Shown piece by piece: positions 20,300 through 31,980 of a stretch of DNA of 64,000 nucleotides (positions within the stretch are counted from its first letter, which is position 1; the number at the start of each line of letters is the position of its first letter). Both the position numbers and the translations under genes were made by a program. Source of the stretch: Crotalaria pallida (Eukaryota; Streptophyta; Magnoliopsida; Fabales; Fabaceae); the NCBI GenBank assembly GCA_037953625.1, contig CM075655.1:15270001-15334000 (forward strand), written 5' to 3'. The notes below the pieces were generated by a model. The model had not been told where the DNA came from. It made no database searches and was given only the letters and a program-made list of their open reading frames with translations.

Positions 20300-22100
20300 A
20301 GTCAACAAAAACCACTCAGGTCAAAACATACCAACATAAGCCCAAGCTATTGGCTGCTATGGAAAAGGCTGGCGAGCTTTGGGACAATGGTGTTGATATC
20401 TTTGAAGGAAGCTTTGTTCATCTAATCCTTTACTTCTCTGTCACCAAACCTTTGCTTCTCTGTCACTGAATCAGTCGTTTTCTTCAGAGGTAAGCTGGCA
20501 ACAAATCCACCACTGGCACCGATTTTCGCACATTGGTTGGGGACTTGGGGGTTTCTACAACAAAGGCCAATACCCACCCTCAGCACCGATTTTCGCATAG
20601 TGACGATTTGCGACCTTTTCCGTTCGAACACATGGCTGCTGCCATGAAGAACCTGGTTGAAGTCGTACAGTTTCGGATTTGTGAGGGATGTGAGATTATG
20701 GGTTTTATTTGTTTATATTTGTTTGAAGTTTCAATCTTTTTGTCTAACATAGTTTAAATTTGTTTTAAGATTCAATTTTTTTGCTAACACCATTTAGATT
20801 TGTTTTAAATTTTTACTTTTTGTGTCAAGCATTAAGGTCTTCATGTTATGTTTTTTTAATTTTAAATTTAAACTTTGCTCTTCTATTTCCTATGCAGCAG
20901 GGAGTTGCTGAGGAATAACATGCAGTCAGATTTGGAAGATTGTCAAACTCAGGTATGACTTGAGACCTGTATTATTTCGAGGATTCTAGTACTATTGTTG
21001 TTCTATTTTCAGAAAATGTTGTTATTGATATCTGACATTTTCACTTTATTACTGTTGTAGTTTGCTGTCATGAATGATAATTTGGTTTTAGGGATGATTA
21101 CCAACTGAGCCAACTTAGTACTCAACATTGAAATATCTGAAAAAAGTTTTTATGCAACTACAATTGAACTTGAAGTTGAAGGTATGGCACTGTTGAATCT
21201 GGTCTACTATGTAGGTTACACATGCGATGCACGGGCATTGTTGCAATCAAATCTTGAACTAAGATTACTCCATTCCTTGATGTTTGTGATTAAATTTATG
21301 GAATTATATCATATCATTTATTTTTATGGGATACTGATGCATAAAATTATTAAAAACCAAACAGAACTTTAGTCCCCAGGAAGTTGAGGCATGGCATTTG
21401 TACCCCATCAGATCCTTTGGTCATGTTGAGGTTAATCCTATTTAAACCTAATGGAAGGTAATTGCAATTTATGGAGTTGCTTAATAAAATCATCACTGTT
21501 TTGGTACATGCCTGTCTATGATAGCAAAAGCTAATGTCATTTTCCTTTTGATCTTAATTCAAATGTTAAAACAAAATTTACTCTATTTGGATCCAATGAT
21601 TATAAGTGCTTATATTTTGATTTATGAATACTTACTAATTGTCCAAGTGCAAAGGTATTTTAATAACATGTATCATGAGATGGTCATGAAGCTTGGAGTT
21701 GAGAGCATTCGGTTGTCTCTTGACTGTGTATGCAGAGATAGCAGTGGATATGGAAATCACGGCTTAGTGTTACTGATTATTTGTGTTTGGGGGCTTGATA
21801 CTGAAAGAAGAGTTACCAAAACTCTTAGTCTATGACTGTCCTGCCATGTCATATTTGTGTTCTTTTTGTAGACCCTTCCATTGTCTGACAGTATTTCTAA
21901 TTGGAAATTTTGCCAGCTGCTGTTAGAAGCAGGTGTTGTATATTGAATTTAGAAGGTTTCAAACTTGCTGCCTGTCAAAATGGGAAATTTATTGAAATTG
22001 AAGCTGATTGTAAGAAGGTAATTGGCAATTTAAACATACATGTGGAAGATTGGTCTAAGTTAAAAACAATGTATAGGCAATTGGAAATTCATTAAAATTG
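20300..22100 (+). other. Low-copy-looking stretch with possible exon remnants
   Basis: Several short blocks look exon-like. 20894-20957 is bounded by a pyrimidine-rich TATGCAG and by CTCAG/GTATGA. About 21092-21180 ends in GAAG/GTATGG. 21925-22075 encodes a short, reasonably composed peptide. Two nearby copies of CACCGATTTTCGCACA-like sequence lie at 20517 and 20586. No domain is recognisable and frames do not join cleanly, so this may be a decayed gene, unannotated noncoding exons, or chance. Confidence 0.25.
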
Positions 22101-22880
22101 AAGCTGATTAAGACTTTGGGAACATTATAATCATATAATCATCATTCATCCATCCATTCATCATATATCGCATTCATTTCATTGCATCAATCCACCACAT
22201 ATTAGTATTATTTCATAATTCTCATGATACAACATCATTTCCATATATGTTCTTAATCCAATTCAAACCTTGTACATAGAATTTAAGAATTACAGCATAG
22301 CCGCTGATTTCATACAAGCTTACACATATATTTATATCATTTTCAATTATATTTCAGTTTCATTTCTATATTATTGGTTTATTATCCAAGCTTTGTCCAA
22401 TTGATTTAACTTAGTCTTTATACACATAATTCAAGCATCACACGATACCGTTCATTATCCATACAAGTTTAATAATTCATTCATTCAAGTATTCAATTTA
22501 TTCTAATTCATGAGTTAATTACTATCTTAGACTAGAAGAAATGACTCCTCCCGTACCTCAATATAAGAGAAGTGACTTTGCTTCGGGCCTAAACCTCTTC
22601 CTTAGCTTTGAGTCCTAGTTTTTCCTCAACCTCTAAGCTACTTTGTTGCTGGTTCTTGGAGAAACAAAGTCCTAGAAGTGCTTTAGTGTGTTGAAAGAGT
22701 TTTTGAGAGTTTGGATTGTGTGAGTTTTGAAGAGTGTATGCCAAGAGTGTATGAGGCCCCAAACTCGAGCTCCAGGATATATGTAGGGTTAGATATATGT
22801 AGGCTTCTAACCGACTTTGGATAGAAATATCCATGAATTTCCATCTATTGACTTTGAATATTCTTGAAAACCTAGCAGGA

Positions 22881-23355
22881 TAACCGGTTAACTCTTCACT
22901 TAACCGGTTATTGTTTGTCAATTTTGGCCAAATTTACACTTACTGATTGTCTCAATATGGTGACCGATTATTGCTGTTTAATTTGCTCATAATTCTCTAG
23001 AATAATCGTTTACTCACTTCCTTAATCGGTTATCCCAGATATTTTTGCCTAAAAATCATATTTTAATCACTTCTTAATCACTTTTAATTAATTATTTATA
23101 TTATCTTTCTTATTTTCATTTTCAATTACTTTTAGATACTCAATTGCTTCCTAGTTAATTATGAAAAATTCAACACAATAATATTTTTATTTTTATTTAT
23201 AATTTTCAAAATTCATGATGTTATCAATCTCCCTCACTTATATGAAGGCTTCTAACCGACTTTGGATAGAAATATCCATGAATTTCCATATACCGACTTT
23301 GAATATTCTTGAAAACCTAGCAGAATAATCGGTTAACTCCTCCCTTAATTGGTTA
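22881..23355. repeat. Three pairs of TAACCGGTTA-type boxes, some decayed
   Basis: Pairs occur at 22881/22901 (both TAACCGGTTA), 23003/23023 (TAATCGTTTA and TAATCGGTTA) and 23326/23346 (TAATCGGTTA and TAATTGGTTA). Each pair is spaced exactly 20 bp start to start. The first and third are homologous through the 445-bp duplication, so they show how the boxes drift after copying. Confidence 0.7.
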
Positions 23356-23662
23356 TCGTATGTCAATTTTGGCCAAATTTACACTGGATAACTGATTATC
23401 TCAATAGGGTAATCGATTATTGCTGTTTAATTTGCTCATCATTCTCCAGAATTATTCGAAATAATCGGTCATTCATTTCCTTAACTAGTTGTCATAGATA
23501 TTTTTGCTTAAAAATCATATTTTATTCACTTCCTAATCACTTTTAATTAATTAATTATTTACATTATCCTTCTTATTTTCATTTCCAATTACTTTTTAAT
23601 ACTCAATTGCTTCCGAAGTAATTATGAAAAATTTAACACAAAATAATATTTACATTTTTATT

Positions 23663-24215
23663 GGCTAAACTGCTCATTTTGTCACTTATCTTATTTTTTT
23701 TATTTCAATTTGGTCCCTTACCTTTATTTAGTCTCAATTTGGTCCCTTACGTTTCAAATCGTTAACACTGTTAGTCCCAACTGTCAGTTATTATTAACGT
23801 TGTCAATTTTAATCCTACGTAGTCATTAATTATACACGTGGCTGTGAATATGTGTCCCTCTCCGTGTCCACATAATTTGTTACCCAAAACGCTGTCGTTT
23901 TGGAGTCTATGTTTCACCTTCTTTTGAAGGGAGGGTGTCAGAAAACTCATTCACAGCCTTTTGGAGTGAAACGTTTGCTTTACTAGGGCACAAACTGAAG
24001 AGACAAAAACGTGAGTTGGAGCTTAACTATTCACTAGTATCGAGTAGAAGGAAAACGATTTCAAATCAACAAAGAATGCTAACGGTTGGGGCTAACAGTT
24101 GGGACTAACGGTGTTAACGATTTGAAACGTAAGAGATCAAATTGACACCAAATAAAGGTAAGAGACCAAATTGAAATAAAAAAATAAGGTAAGGGACCAA
24201 ATGAGTAGTTTAGCC
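23663..24215. mobile_element. MULE-type MITE, 553 bp
   Basis: Long inverted ends begin GGCTAAACTGCTCATTTTGT on the left and, complemented, GGCTAAACTACTCATTTGGT on the right, and extend through the ATTTGGTCCCTTACC motif. A 9-bp target duplication, ATTTTTATT, flanks the element at 23654-23662 and 24216-24224. No transposase is encoded. Terminal repeats of this length with a 9-bp duplication are diagnostic of Mutator-like elements. Confidence 0.9.
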
Positions 24216-24228
24216 ATTTTTATTTATA

Positions 24229-25036
24229 CTCCCTCCGTTTTATATGTATTGTTTGTGGAGTTTTTGTCCCATTTTTCATATTTATTGTTCTTTTACAAAA
24301 CCCAATACATAATTAATACTATTTTTCCGAGAACACCGCTATTTATTATACCATCTTTTTCACTTTCAATATTTTTCTCTCTTTTCGATAATGATTAGGC
24401 TTATTTAAGTTTTTAGCCCATGAACTTAGGTGCTCTTTTGAAATTGGTCCTTAAACTTTTTTCGATGCTTTGAGCCCCTTAACTTTGCTCAAATTTTGGA
24501 AATGGTCCTTTCATTACTTAAGTGGTGATATGATCGAGAATATGAGATGTCACCTTCGCCATATCGATAGGTAACGTGCCAGATGATGCTACATGAATTT
24601 TTTAAATCGAAATTTTTTTAAATTTATTAAAAATAAATAAAAATTGTATTTTTTTTAAAGAAAATCGAATCTTTAAATAAATTATAAAAGAAAATATTTT
24701 TTAATAAAAAAAATCATGTAGTGTCCCGTGACTCTATATAACACGTCACTCGTCAATATTGTGAAAGTGACATGACATGTCGTCGGCTATATCATCACTT
24801 AAATGACAAAAGGACCATTTCCAAAGATTAAACAAAGTTTAGGGACCCAAAACATCGAAAAAAAGTTTAAGGACCAATTCCAAAAGAGCACCTAAGTTCA
24901 AGGATTAAAATGTTAAATAAGCCTAATGATTATATAGGGACATTATAGTTGAAATATACCAAATCCTTACAGTATTTAATAATTTCTTAAAATTCGTGCA
25001 TAACCTTAAAACACACTACATATGAAACAGATGGAG
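24229..25036. mobile_element. Stowaway-like (Tc1/mariner) MITE, interrupted
   Basis: The ends are CTCCCTCCGTTTTATATGTA at 24229 and the complement of TACATATGAAACAGATGGAG ending at 25036, flanked by TA on both sides (24227-24228, 25037-25038). After removing the MULE MITE inserted at 24398, the element is about 273 bp. The CTCCCTCCGT terminus is widespread among plant Stowaway-like elements. Confidence 0.85.
24398..24923. mobile_element. MULE-type MITE nested in the Stowaway element, 526 bp
   Basis: Inverted ends GGCTTATTTAAGTTTTTAGC and the complement of TGTTAAATAAGCC continue for some 80 bp (the GGTGCTCTTTTGAAATTGGTCC block and its complement). A perfect 9-bp target duplication, TAATGATTA, is present at 24389-24397 and 24924-24932. 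The interior is AT-rich and noncoding. Confidence 0.9.
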
Positions 25037-25203
25037 TAGTTTTCAAAATTCATAATGTTACCAATCTTCTTCACTTATATGAATTTCATCCCCGAAATTC
25101 GACTTATTCAAAGAGGTGGGGTACAACAAAATCTTTTGGCAAACAAGTTATACTTTGTATCCAATTGCTTTATCATTTCTCAAATAGGTAGTAAGGACAT
25201 CCC

Positions 25204-25309
25204 TGTGACACCCAGGATTTCATAAAAAGAGTCAAGGAATTTTTATAAAAACGTTTAAGCAGAAAATAATAATTCCCTTTATTGGAAATGGTGAATAAAA
25301 TTTTTTGCT
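25204..25309 (+). mobile_element. Short LTR fragment cut by the Athila solo LTR
   Basis: TGTGACACCCAGGATTTC at 25204 looks like the 5' start of a gypsy LTR. Only about 106 bp remain before the Athila LTR at 25310. The continuation was not found beyond 32678. Confidence 0.4.
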
Positions 25310-26002
25310 TGATAATTTGGGTATAATATATGATGATTCTGAACATTAATTAACTCCCTTTTCCTATGATTTTGGCTTGTTTCTTGAGTAAATTTAGGAT
25401 CTTTATTATGTTTTTAGGAAGTTTAAGTAATTTAGAATCCTTGAATGTTTTTATCTGTTTTGGGTTTGGTTTCAGGAATTTGAAGCTTAATTTGATAATT
25501 TATGCTATAGAATGGAAAGGAGCTTTGAAGACCATGAGATTGGAGCTGGAATAGAGAAATATGTTGTTCATAATTGATGGGGTTCAATTGCCAGAAGTTG
25601 GGGTGCAAAAGTCAGAAATCAATTAATTAAAAGTGCACCAGTTCAGGATGAGTCACGCCCAAGCATGAGGAAGCTACGCACAGGCGTGTGCTGTACGTGA
25701 ATTATTGAACCAGGAGTGAAGCCACGCCTAGGCGTGGGTCCTGTGTGCTTGGGTGCTCGTGCCACGAGTTGGGCTTATCTATTTTGATTTTTAAGGATTA
25801 TGATAGATTTTAGATAAATTTTATTCATAGATAGATTTATTTATAGATTATCTTTTAGATTTATTTTAGGATTAACTTTTTCTATATATACTAGGATTTA
25901 GCATTAGATTTAGTAGCTTTTAGAGAAAGAGGGAGATTACATATTCTGCACTTCATTGGAAGAAGAGTTTTAGGTAATTCCTTATTGTTTATGATAGGGT
26001 AT

Positions 26003-26280
26003 TGTAACGCCCTCACAATTAAATAGCTTAATTACTATTAATTAGTTGAGTTAAATCAGGACTTGAAAATTTCTTTCGAAAATCCGGCAGAGTTTTCTCT
26101 GTTTATCGGACTTCCCAGAAATTGACAGTTTTTAAACCTGTCAGTCCAAAGTAAATTAAAACTAAAATTTAACTTTGAGTTGCAACCAAAATATCCTAAT
26201 GCCCTGATACAAAGATAATATAAGATGAGGGCCATAACAATTATACTATACAAATTACACCACTTGAATCTTTCATGAAT
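26003..26280 (-). mobile_element. Left piece of a minus-strand Tekay-like LTR inserted in the Athila LTR
   Basis: TGTAACGCCC at 26003 is preceded by GGTAT (25998-26002). The same GGTAT follows the other LTR end at 31980 (31981-31985), giving a 5-bp target duplication for the pair of pieces. The AAAATCCGGCAGAGTTTTC region near 26090 is the kind of sequence seen near the 3' end of such LTRs on the minus strand. The inner boundary at about 26280 is approximate. Confidence 0.5.
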
Positions 26281-29200
26281 CTTATTTCTAAAGTTTGATT
26301 TTTGGTTTGAAAGTGTTAATGCATGTTTGTTTTCAAGATAGATCTAGAGTTTTTACTCACATGCATGTTGATTTTTAAACTTGATCTTGAAGTTTTATTA
26401 AGAAAGTGTTTTTCTTTTTAGATCTTGTGAACTCATCTATTTGAAAAGAATTTGATTTTTGAGTTTTCATGAAGGATTTTTCAAAGATCTAGTGTTTTTG
26501 TTTGCATGCATGTCAAGATCCATGCTTGAACTATGATATGTTTGATGCTTGAGTTTTAATGAAAAGATCTTTGAAAATGATTGAACTTTTCTTGATGATT
26601 TTCCTTATATTGGTCACGGTTTTGATTTGGTTTTTAGGTTAGGAGTTTTGATGATTTTTGTAGTTGAAAACTTGATTTCCTTTTGTTTGATCCCTTGCAT
26701 GTTATGATCTTGGATTTGATGATATATAAAATTTGTGTGATGTTGTGATTTTTCTATGATGGCCACGGTTTGCATGCTTGGTCAAGAAGATTAAGATTCT
26801 CTTAAGCCTAACTAATGAATACGTGATTTCCATGAATTTTTGAGTTGATTTTATGTGTTAAGTGTGAAATAAAAATTGTTTAGATATTTGTTTGTGCTCT
26901 TTGATTTTTGATTAAGTGCACCAAAGTGGATTTGAATGGAAATGGCTAATTGAATTAAAACGGGTTTGATTGTTGGTAAGGAAAGTGAATGGGATAAAGC
27001 ATGAAAACAATGTTTGTTTATGCATGTAAATAAATTCGGGCCAAGCATGAAAAATAGGTGAATGAGTTGTCCTTGAATATATGTTGATGATTTGTTAAGC
27101 TTTGTTATTTTCTTGAGGGTATTTTTGGTTCTCACAAAAGAAAATGAATGAACAAGTTTGTTTGATAAAGTTTTGTGCTGAAAATTGTGATATGTGTGAT
27201 TCTAACTTTGACAAAACGATATTTGTACATGTTCAATAATTTTGAAATTTTGCCACTGATTTAAGTATGTTAAAATGAGCTTCTCTGAATTTTTGAATGA
27301 TTTTTGGAATTGATTTCCTATTTCTATAAGAGCTAACTTTGCGAAGACAATTTTAAGAAAACAAGTTTTTTGGTTTAAAGATGAACAGAATTTTCAAACT
27401 TGTGCTACTCTAAATTGCTTGAAATTTTTATGGTAGCTCCTTAAACATGTCGTGTGACTCTCTGTAAAATTTGAGGTGATTTGGTGTTGGTTTGATATTT
27501 TTTCCAATTGAGAAACAGTGAACCGTTTGGTTCAGATTTTCCGGACTTAGTGACAAATTTAATTGAAAAAGTACGACTTGAACAACTCCAAATAATCTGA
27601 AATTTTTATGAGATGATATTGATTATCTAAGGAAGATTTATAACAATTTTCATGCAATTCGGAGTTGAAACACTATTTTTAATCATGGCATTTTCGCCTC
27701 AGGCCAGCAACAGTTCTATCTTGCTTTTTTTGCAAAATCTGATTTGAAACCTAGCTTAAGATTGTTCAAATGACTTGGAAATTTTATATGATGAACTTTG
27801 GAATATAGGTGTATGTTCTGGAAATTTTGAAAATTAAACAAATTGATTTGGTATAGTTTTAGATTTTATCTTTTGTGCTTTCCCATAATCGAACAAAAGC
27901 TTTATTTAAGTGTTTTCTACAAACATGAATTTTGTACTGTATTTTGTGACTTGGCTGGACTTGTATGATGATCATAATGTCTTGAAATAATTGAATGAGT
28001 GATTTCTTGATGATATGTTTAGGTTATGAATGAGTGAGTTTGCAAAGTTAATTGTTTACGGTGTTTCGGTCTAGGCTATTAGTTTGAAATTATGATTTGA
28101 AAATGTGCTATGTGCTATGTGCTAAATGGTCTGTTTTAAGTGGTGCATGTTAATTGAACTACTTTGTTTAAGTGTTATGTTTGAAAATAAATCATTTCAA
28201 ATGTTCATGGAATGTTAAAGAGATTAAAGAACGATTTTTCGGTGTTTTCGAATCTTGGCTGTGGCTGTCCGGAATGGACCAGCAACCAATTCATTTATTT
28301 AAAGTGTTTAAATGGTTTGTCTTATTTGAAGCATCATGCTGCCCACATTTTATTTTAAGTGTTTGAACTTGAGAAAGCGTTGACCAAAGTGTTTATTGAA
28401 TTGTTTTCAAGATGCTTAATTTGTTTATGGATTTAAATTGGTTTTGGACAATGGAAAATGAATTTAAGACTTAGAATATGATGTTGTCCAGAGTTTTTAT
28501 AAGTTGTATTTATTATTTAAAAATGTTTTCAAAGTGATTTGAAGTTGAGTTTTGATGAGTATTTAATATAAGATGAAGTTGGTTTGAAAAATGCGATTTT
28601 ACAATGTTTTCGGATTTTCTAAAGGGTGATTTATGGACTTGTATCTTTGCTGTCCAGATTCTATTTAAATTGTTTTTCAATCCTAAAAAAAAATGTGTTT
28701 GGTTGGTTTTAAAGTTTAAGTTTTAAGTGGTACGAATTTAAGAAAAGTTGGATTAAAAAGTAGCGTTTTCCAGTGTTTTCGGGATCGAGCGAGCTGCTGT
28801 CCAAGACGGACCAGCAACCGATCCATTTATTTAAAATGATTTCATTGATTTCTTATAATGATTTCAAAGTATTTAAAGTATAGTGAAAGTTGGATTTTGA
28901 TTTGAGAAAAATCTTGACGTTTTACGATTTTCCGACAAGAAGTGAAAGGAGTTTTCGAAAGTGCCCTTTGATTTTAAGTATGACGATCATTTGGATAGAC
29001 TAGTAACGTTAGTGTCTCCTATCTAGTATAAGGTGCATATAAGTCAAGAACCTGGTGCAGTTGATAGTTGGGAGGATCAGCAACGATTTCGGACAAAGTA
29101 TTTGCTGGAGTTGAGGTGAGAGAGAAGCTTCCCTAAGACACCGTGGTACTTAGGTGATCTATTAGGATACTCCGTACTCTCTCAAAGTCAGAGTAAAGGT

Positions 29201-31354
29201 CTATCGTAGCTAGTAGTATACCCGATAAATTGTGTGCCTTGTTTGTATCGTGGTATACAAAGACTCAGACCTATACCATTACATGGTATTGATTGATTGA
29301 TATATTTGTTTATGTTGAGATATATTACTTATATTGTCATTGCATGAGCATAATGCATCATCCCGCGATATAATATAAGAATAGTAAAGACATTAGAAAA
29401 CTATAAGAAATCCCCCAAAGAATAGAACGGAACTCTAACGGATAAGACACGCTACGGAACCGGATGATGCTGATGCGCCCGAGTACGTGGATCGAGCTGA
29501 TGACGACGACGATGCCTTTGGATGCGGACGCAATGATTGAAAAATTCTACAGAGACAATTCCCATATGGTCGTAGCCATGTGTGGGAGTGGTTTAAGATA
29601 GGTCGCAGCCTATCTATTAAAGATTGATGGGTATCCCGCATATAGTCGGAGCTATATGCAGAAGGTGATTCTGAGTGGGTCGAAGCCCGTCAGAAAGATT
29701 GTTGATATCACGCATATAGTCGGAGCTATATGCCGAGAATGATTCTGAATGGGTCGGAGCCCGTCAGAAAGATTGTTGATATCCCGCATATGGTCGGAGC
29801 TATATGCCGAGAATGATTCTGAATGGGTTGGAGCCCGTCAGAAAGATTGTGGATATCCTGCATATGGTCGGAGCCGTATGCCGAAAATGATTCAGGATGG
29901 GTCGGAGCCCGTCAGACATAGTGGTCGAGTCCCACAGAAGCATTCTGTATATGGTCGGAGCTGTATGACGGAGATGACTTAGGATGGGTCGACGTTAGAA
30001 TAAACGAGTATAACCATACGACTTAGAACCCTAACCCGAAGTAGTGGAGAGGAAGATACACCTGAATTACCCTTGTGGTGTTCAGCTGGATGATTGAGAT
30101 AGGGGACGACAATGACGGTGATTCATCAAAGCCTTGAGAAGTCTGTCTAGGTGGGAAAAACCATAGGGGCCCTGGCTGAACCGGTCGGAGCTGGTCACTC
30201 AGTGGTGTGGACGAAGTACCACGTGATCACTAGACAGAGGACTGACACCCCCTTGACCAAATCTTGTTCAGTGAGAGGGATGCTCGAACACGGCCGGATG
30301 TGCTTATTTCCCTGGACATTCTATATATTCATTTGTTTTGCCATCCAGTAAAAGCCGGTGTGGTTAGAGATCCTGTACTCCTGATCGCTTCCGAACTAGG
30401 TGGATGGATTCCGAGGAGATGTAGACCCAAACCATAAAGCCTGAACTTCCGACATTATGGACTCGAGAGATATGGACAGAGGTAATTGAGAAAAGCACGT
30501 GAGAAAGAAAGGATTATACGTCGCGAAGAGACTAACGATATCGATAAACGAAAGTAAGCTTATGTTATTGAATGATTAATTTATGATGAACTTAATTATG
30601 AAGGTGATGATGCAAATATGTTATCTTGTTGTGTTGCATGCATATTATATTGTTGTGCTGTGAATATGTAATGTTGTATGCTTGTATTGTCTTAATATTT
30701 TGCCTATCGTAAACCCACACTGTCGACGATGCGTCGTTCGGAATGCTTACTCTCTCTGTCTTTCCCGTCCCTGTGGACTTCTGTAATGATGTCCACAGGC
30801 GACAGAGTAAGTAGATTACATTGGGAGTCGGCGCTTCAAGTGATGGCCTGCGAAGACAAGACCGAGATGGAGTCTCGAAGGAGAAGAATGTCAAGCTCGG
30901 CTCAAGGACGCGATGATCGAGGGTTTGAACCTTCAGAGGAACAATGCGTTGGACGGAGGTCTACTGTCATAGTATCTATGTCCAAGTGTTGTACTCCCTT
31001 ACCAGGTACTTAAACATCATTAGCTGCATCCACATGTGCACCCGAAAGATGTTTTATAAAGCTGGATAATCAATAATAAGTTTTCTGGTTAAACATAAAA
31101 GAGATGGGCTTTTAAATGTGATTTGTGAAAGCAAGTTTCAAAGTGCGATGTTTCGTAACATCTCGGTTTGGAACTTGAAGTATAACGTGTGATATGAGAA
31201 TCAAATTTATGTTGCAAATTATTTTGATAAAAGATTTTGGAACTTGGAGATTCTCATGTCCATGTTATGTTATAAAAAAAAAATAATTGGCCCAAATTTT
31301 CACTACATTAATTAAAGAAATTATATTTTCAAGTTGTCAAATCGGGGTGTTACA
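26281..31354 (+). mobile_element. Plus-strand copy of the long-LTR family 'D'
   Basis: The right end AAATCGGGGTGTTACA (31354) is the complement counterpart of the start of the D copy at 42957. The blocks around 30018-30430 and 30700-30790 are reverse complements of 44090-44520 and 43680-43750, and of the corresponding parts of 59514-60860. It is noncoding throughout. It carries its own stem-loop array (29563-29968). The left end has no clear TG terminus, so the copy may be 5'-truncated. It splits a minus-strand LTR fragment. Confidence 0.55.
29563..29968 (+). repeat. Array of twelve stem-loops with a constant TCGNAG loop
   Basis: Long and short hairpins mostly alternate. Long ones: AGATAGG/CCTATCT (29596-29615, loop TCGCAG), GCATATAG/CTATATGC (29638-29659 and about 29712), GCATATGG/CTATATGC and GCATATGG/CCGTATGC, the last two closed by G-U pairs. 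Short ones: GGG/CCC around TCGAAG, TCGGAG or TTGGAG. Wobble pairs work on the plus strand, the sense strand of this LTR. The units are a tandem repeat of about 80 bp. Confidence 0.8.
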
Positions 31355-31980
31355 TTTGGCTATTATGATGGAGTGGGGGAAATGATATTGGTGGTGAAGA
31401 ATGGGTGATTTCAAACCCTTAGCCAAGAGAAGAAGAGTGGAATGGTGTGTTGATGATGAATGGGAAAGAAATGGGGGTTTTAAGGAGAATTTTCGAACCA
31501 GCACTGGCGCCCGTAGGCCTGGGCGGATGGAGGGTGGCGCCTGGGCGCGCCAGGGTCTGGAACGCGCACCGGCGCGCCTGGGCGTGTGGCACGGTCCGCC
31601 CTGGCGTGGCCCTTGCCTTAATGGAACCACTCACATTCAAAACGCTATATCTTCTTCGTTAACCGTCGGATCTTGCTCAAATTTTGAGACAAGCTTCCCA
31701 AGGCACTTTCCTTCACATCCAACGGTGGAATTCACGTTTTAATTTGTAGATATTTTATTTTTAATTTCATAATACGGGATGTTTCTAACACCGAAAACAC
31801 TGTCCTTAACACTCGTTTGGTCTTCTTTAATTTTTCCATTCCATGCTTATGCTTCTTACCCCTTCATGGCACTAAAATGGATCCTAATCCATCACCTTAA
31901 TTACTCTTGAGAATAAATTATCATTTTCTCATCTTATTATCATTCTAATTATTCTAGGAATTAGAATTCGGGATGTTACA
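31355..31980 (-). mobile_element. Right piece of the minus-strand Tekay-like LTR
   Basis: On the minus strand it starts TGTAACATCCCGAATT at 31980 and then follows LTR B (56883 onward): an ACCGTTGGATGTGAAG-like stretch, AAGCTTGTCT, GATCCGACGGTTAACGA, then CGCCYAGGCG boxes. It is the 5' part of a B-like LTR. Together with 26003-26280 it is flanked by GGTAT. The two pieces total about 0.9 kb, so the LTR has lost sequence. Confidence 0.6.

Larger units (their letters stand above)
22120..25203 (-). mobile_element. Unclassified LTR-type repeat with a 445-bp tandem duplication and nested MITEs
   Basis: The style matches the minus-strand LTR at 1164-4939: a CT-rich block on the right of an AT-rich part, then pairs of TAACCGGTTA-like boxes. 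A segment starting AGGCTTCTAACCGACTTTGG at 22801 is repeated from 23246 (offset 445). The tail of the second copy is split by the MITEs and resumes at about 25038. TGTGACACCC at 25204 begins another LTR fragment. No terminal repeats or coding domains are identified, so lineage and orientation are inferred only from resemblance. Confidence 0.4.

Noticed and set aside
22589..22921. 110-codon minus-strand frame
   Set aside because: It runs through repeat sequence including TAACCGGTTA boxes and has no recognisable domain; it is likely a by-product of the LTR-type repeat.
29638..29968. Regular repeat-and-spacer look reminiscent of a CRISPR array
   Set aside because: This is plant nuclear DNA; units are contiguous diverged tandem repeats forming hairpins inside an LTR, with no unique spacers and no cas genes.
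31401..31742. 113-codon frame through GC-rich sequence
   Set aside because: It lies in a reversed LTR fragment filled with CGCCYAGGCG boxes; overlapping frames on both strands are open because of composition.
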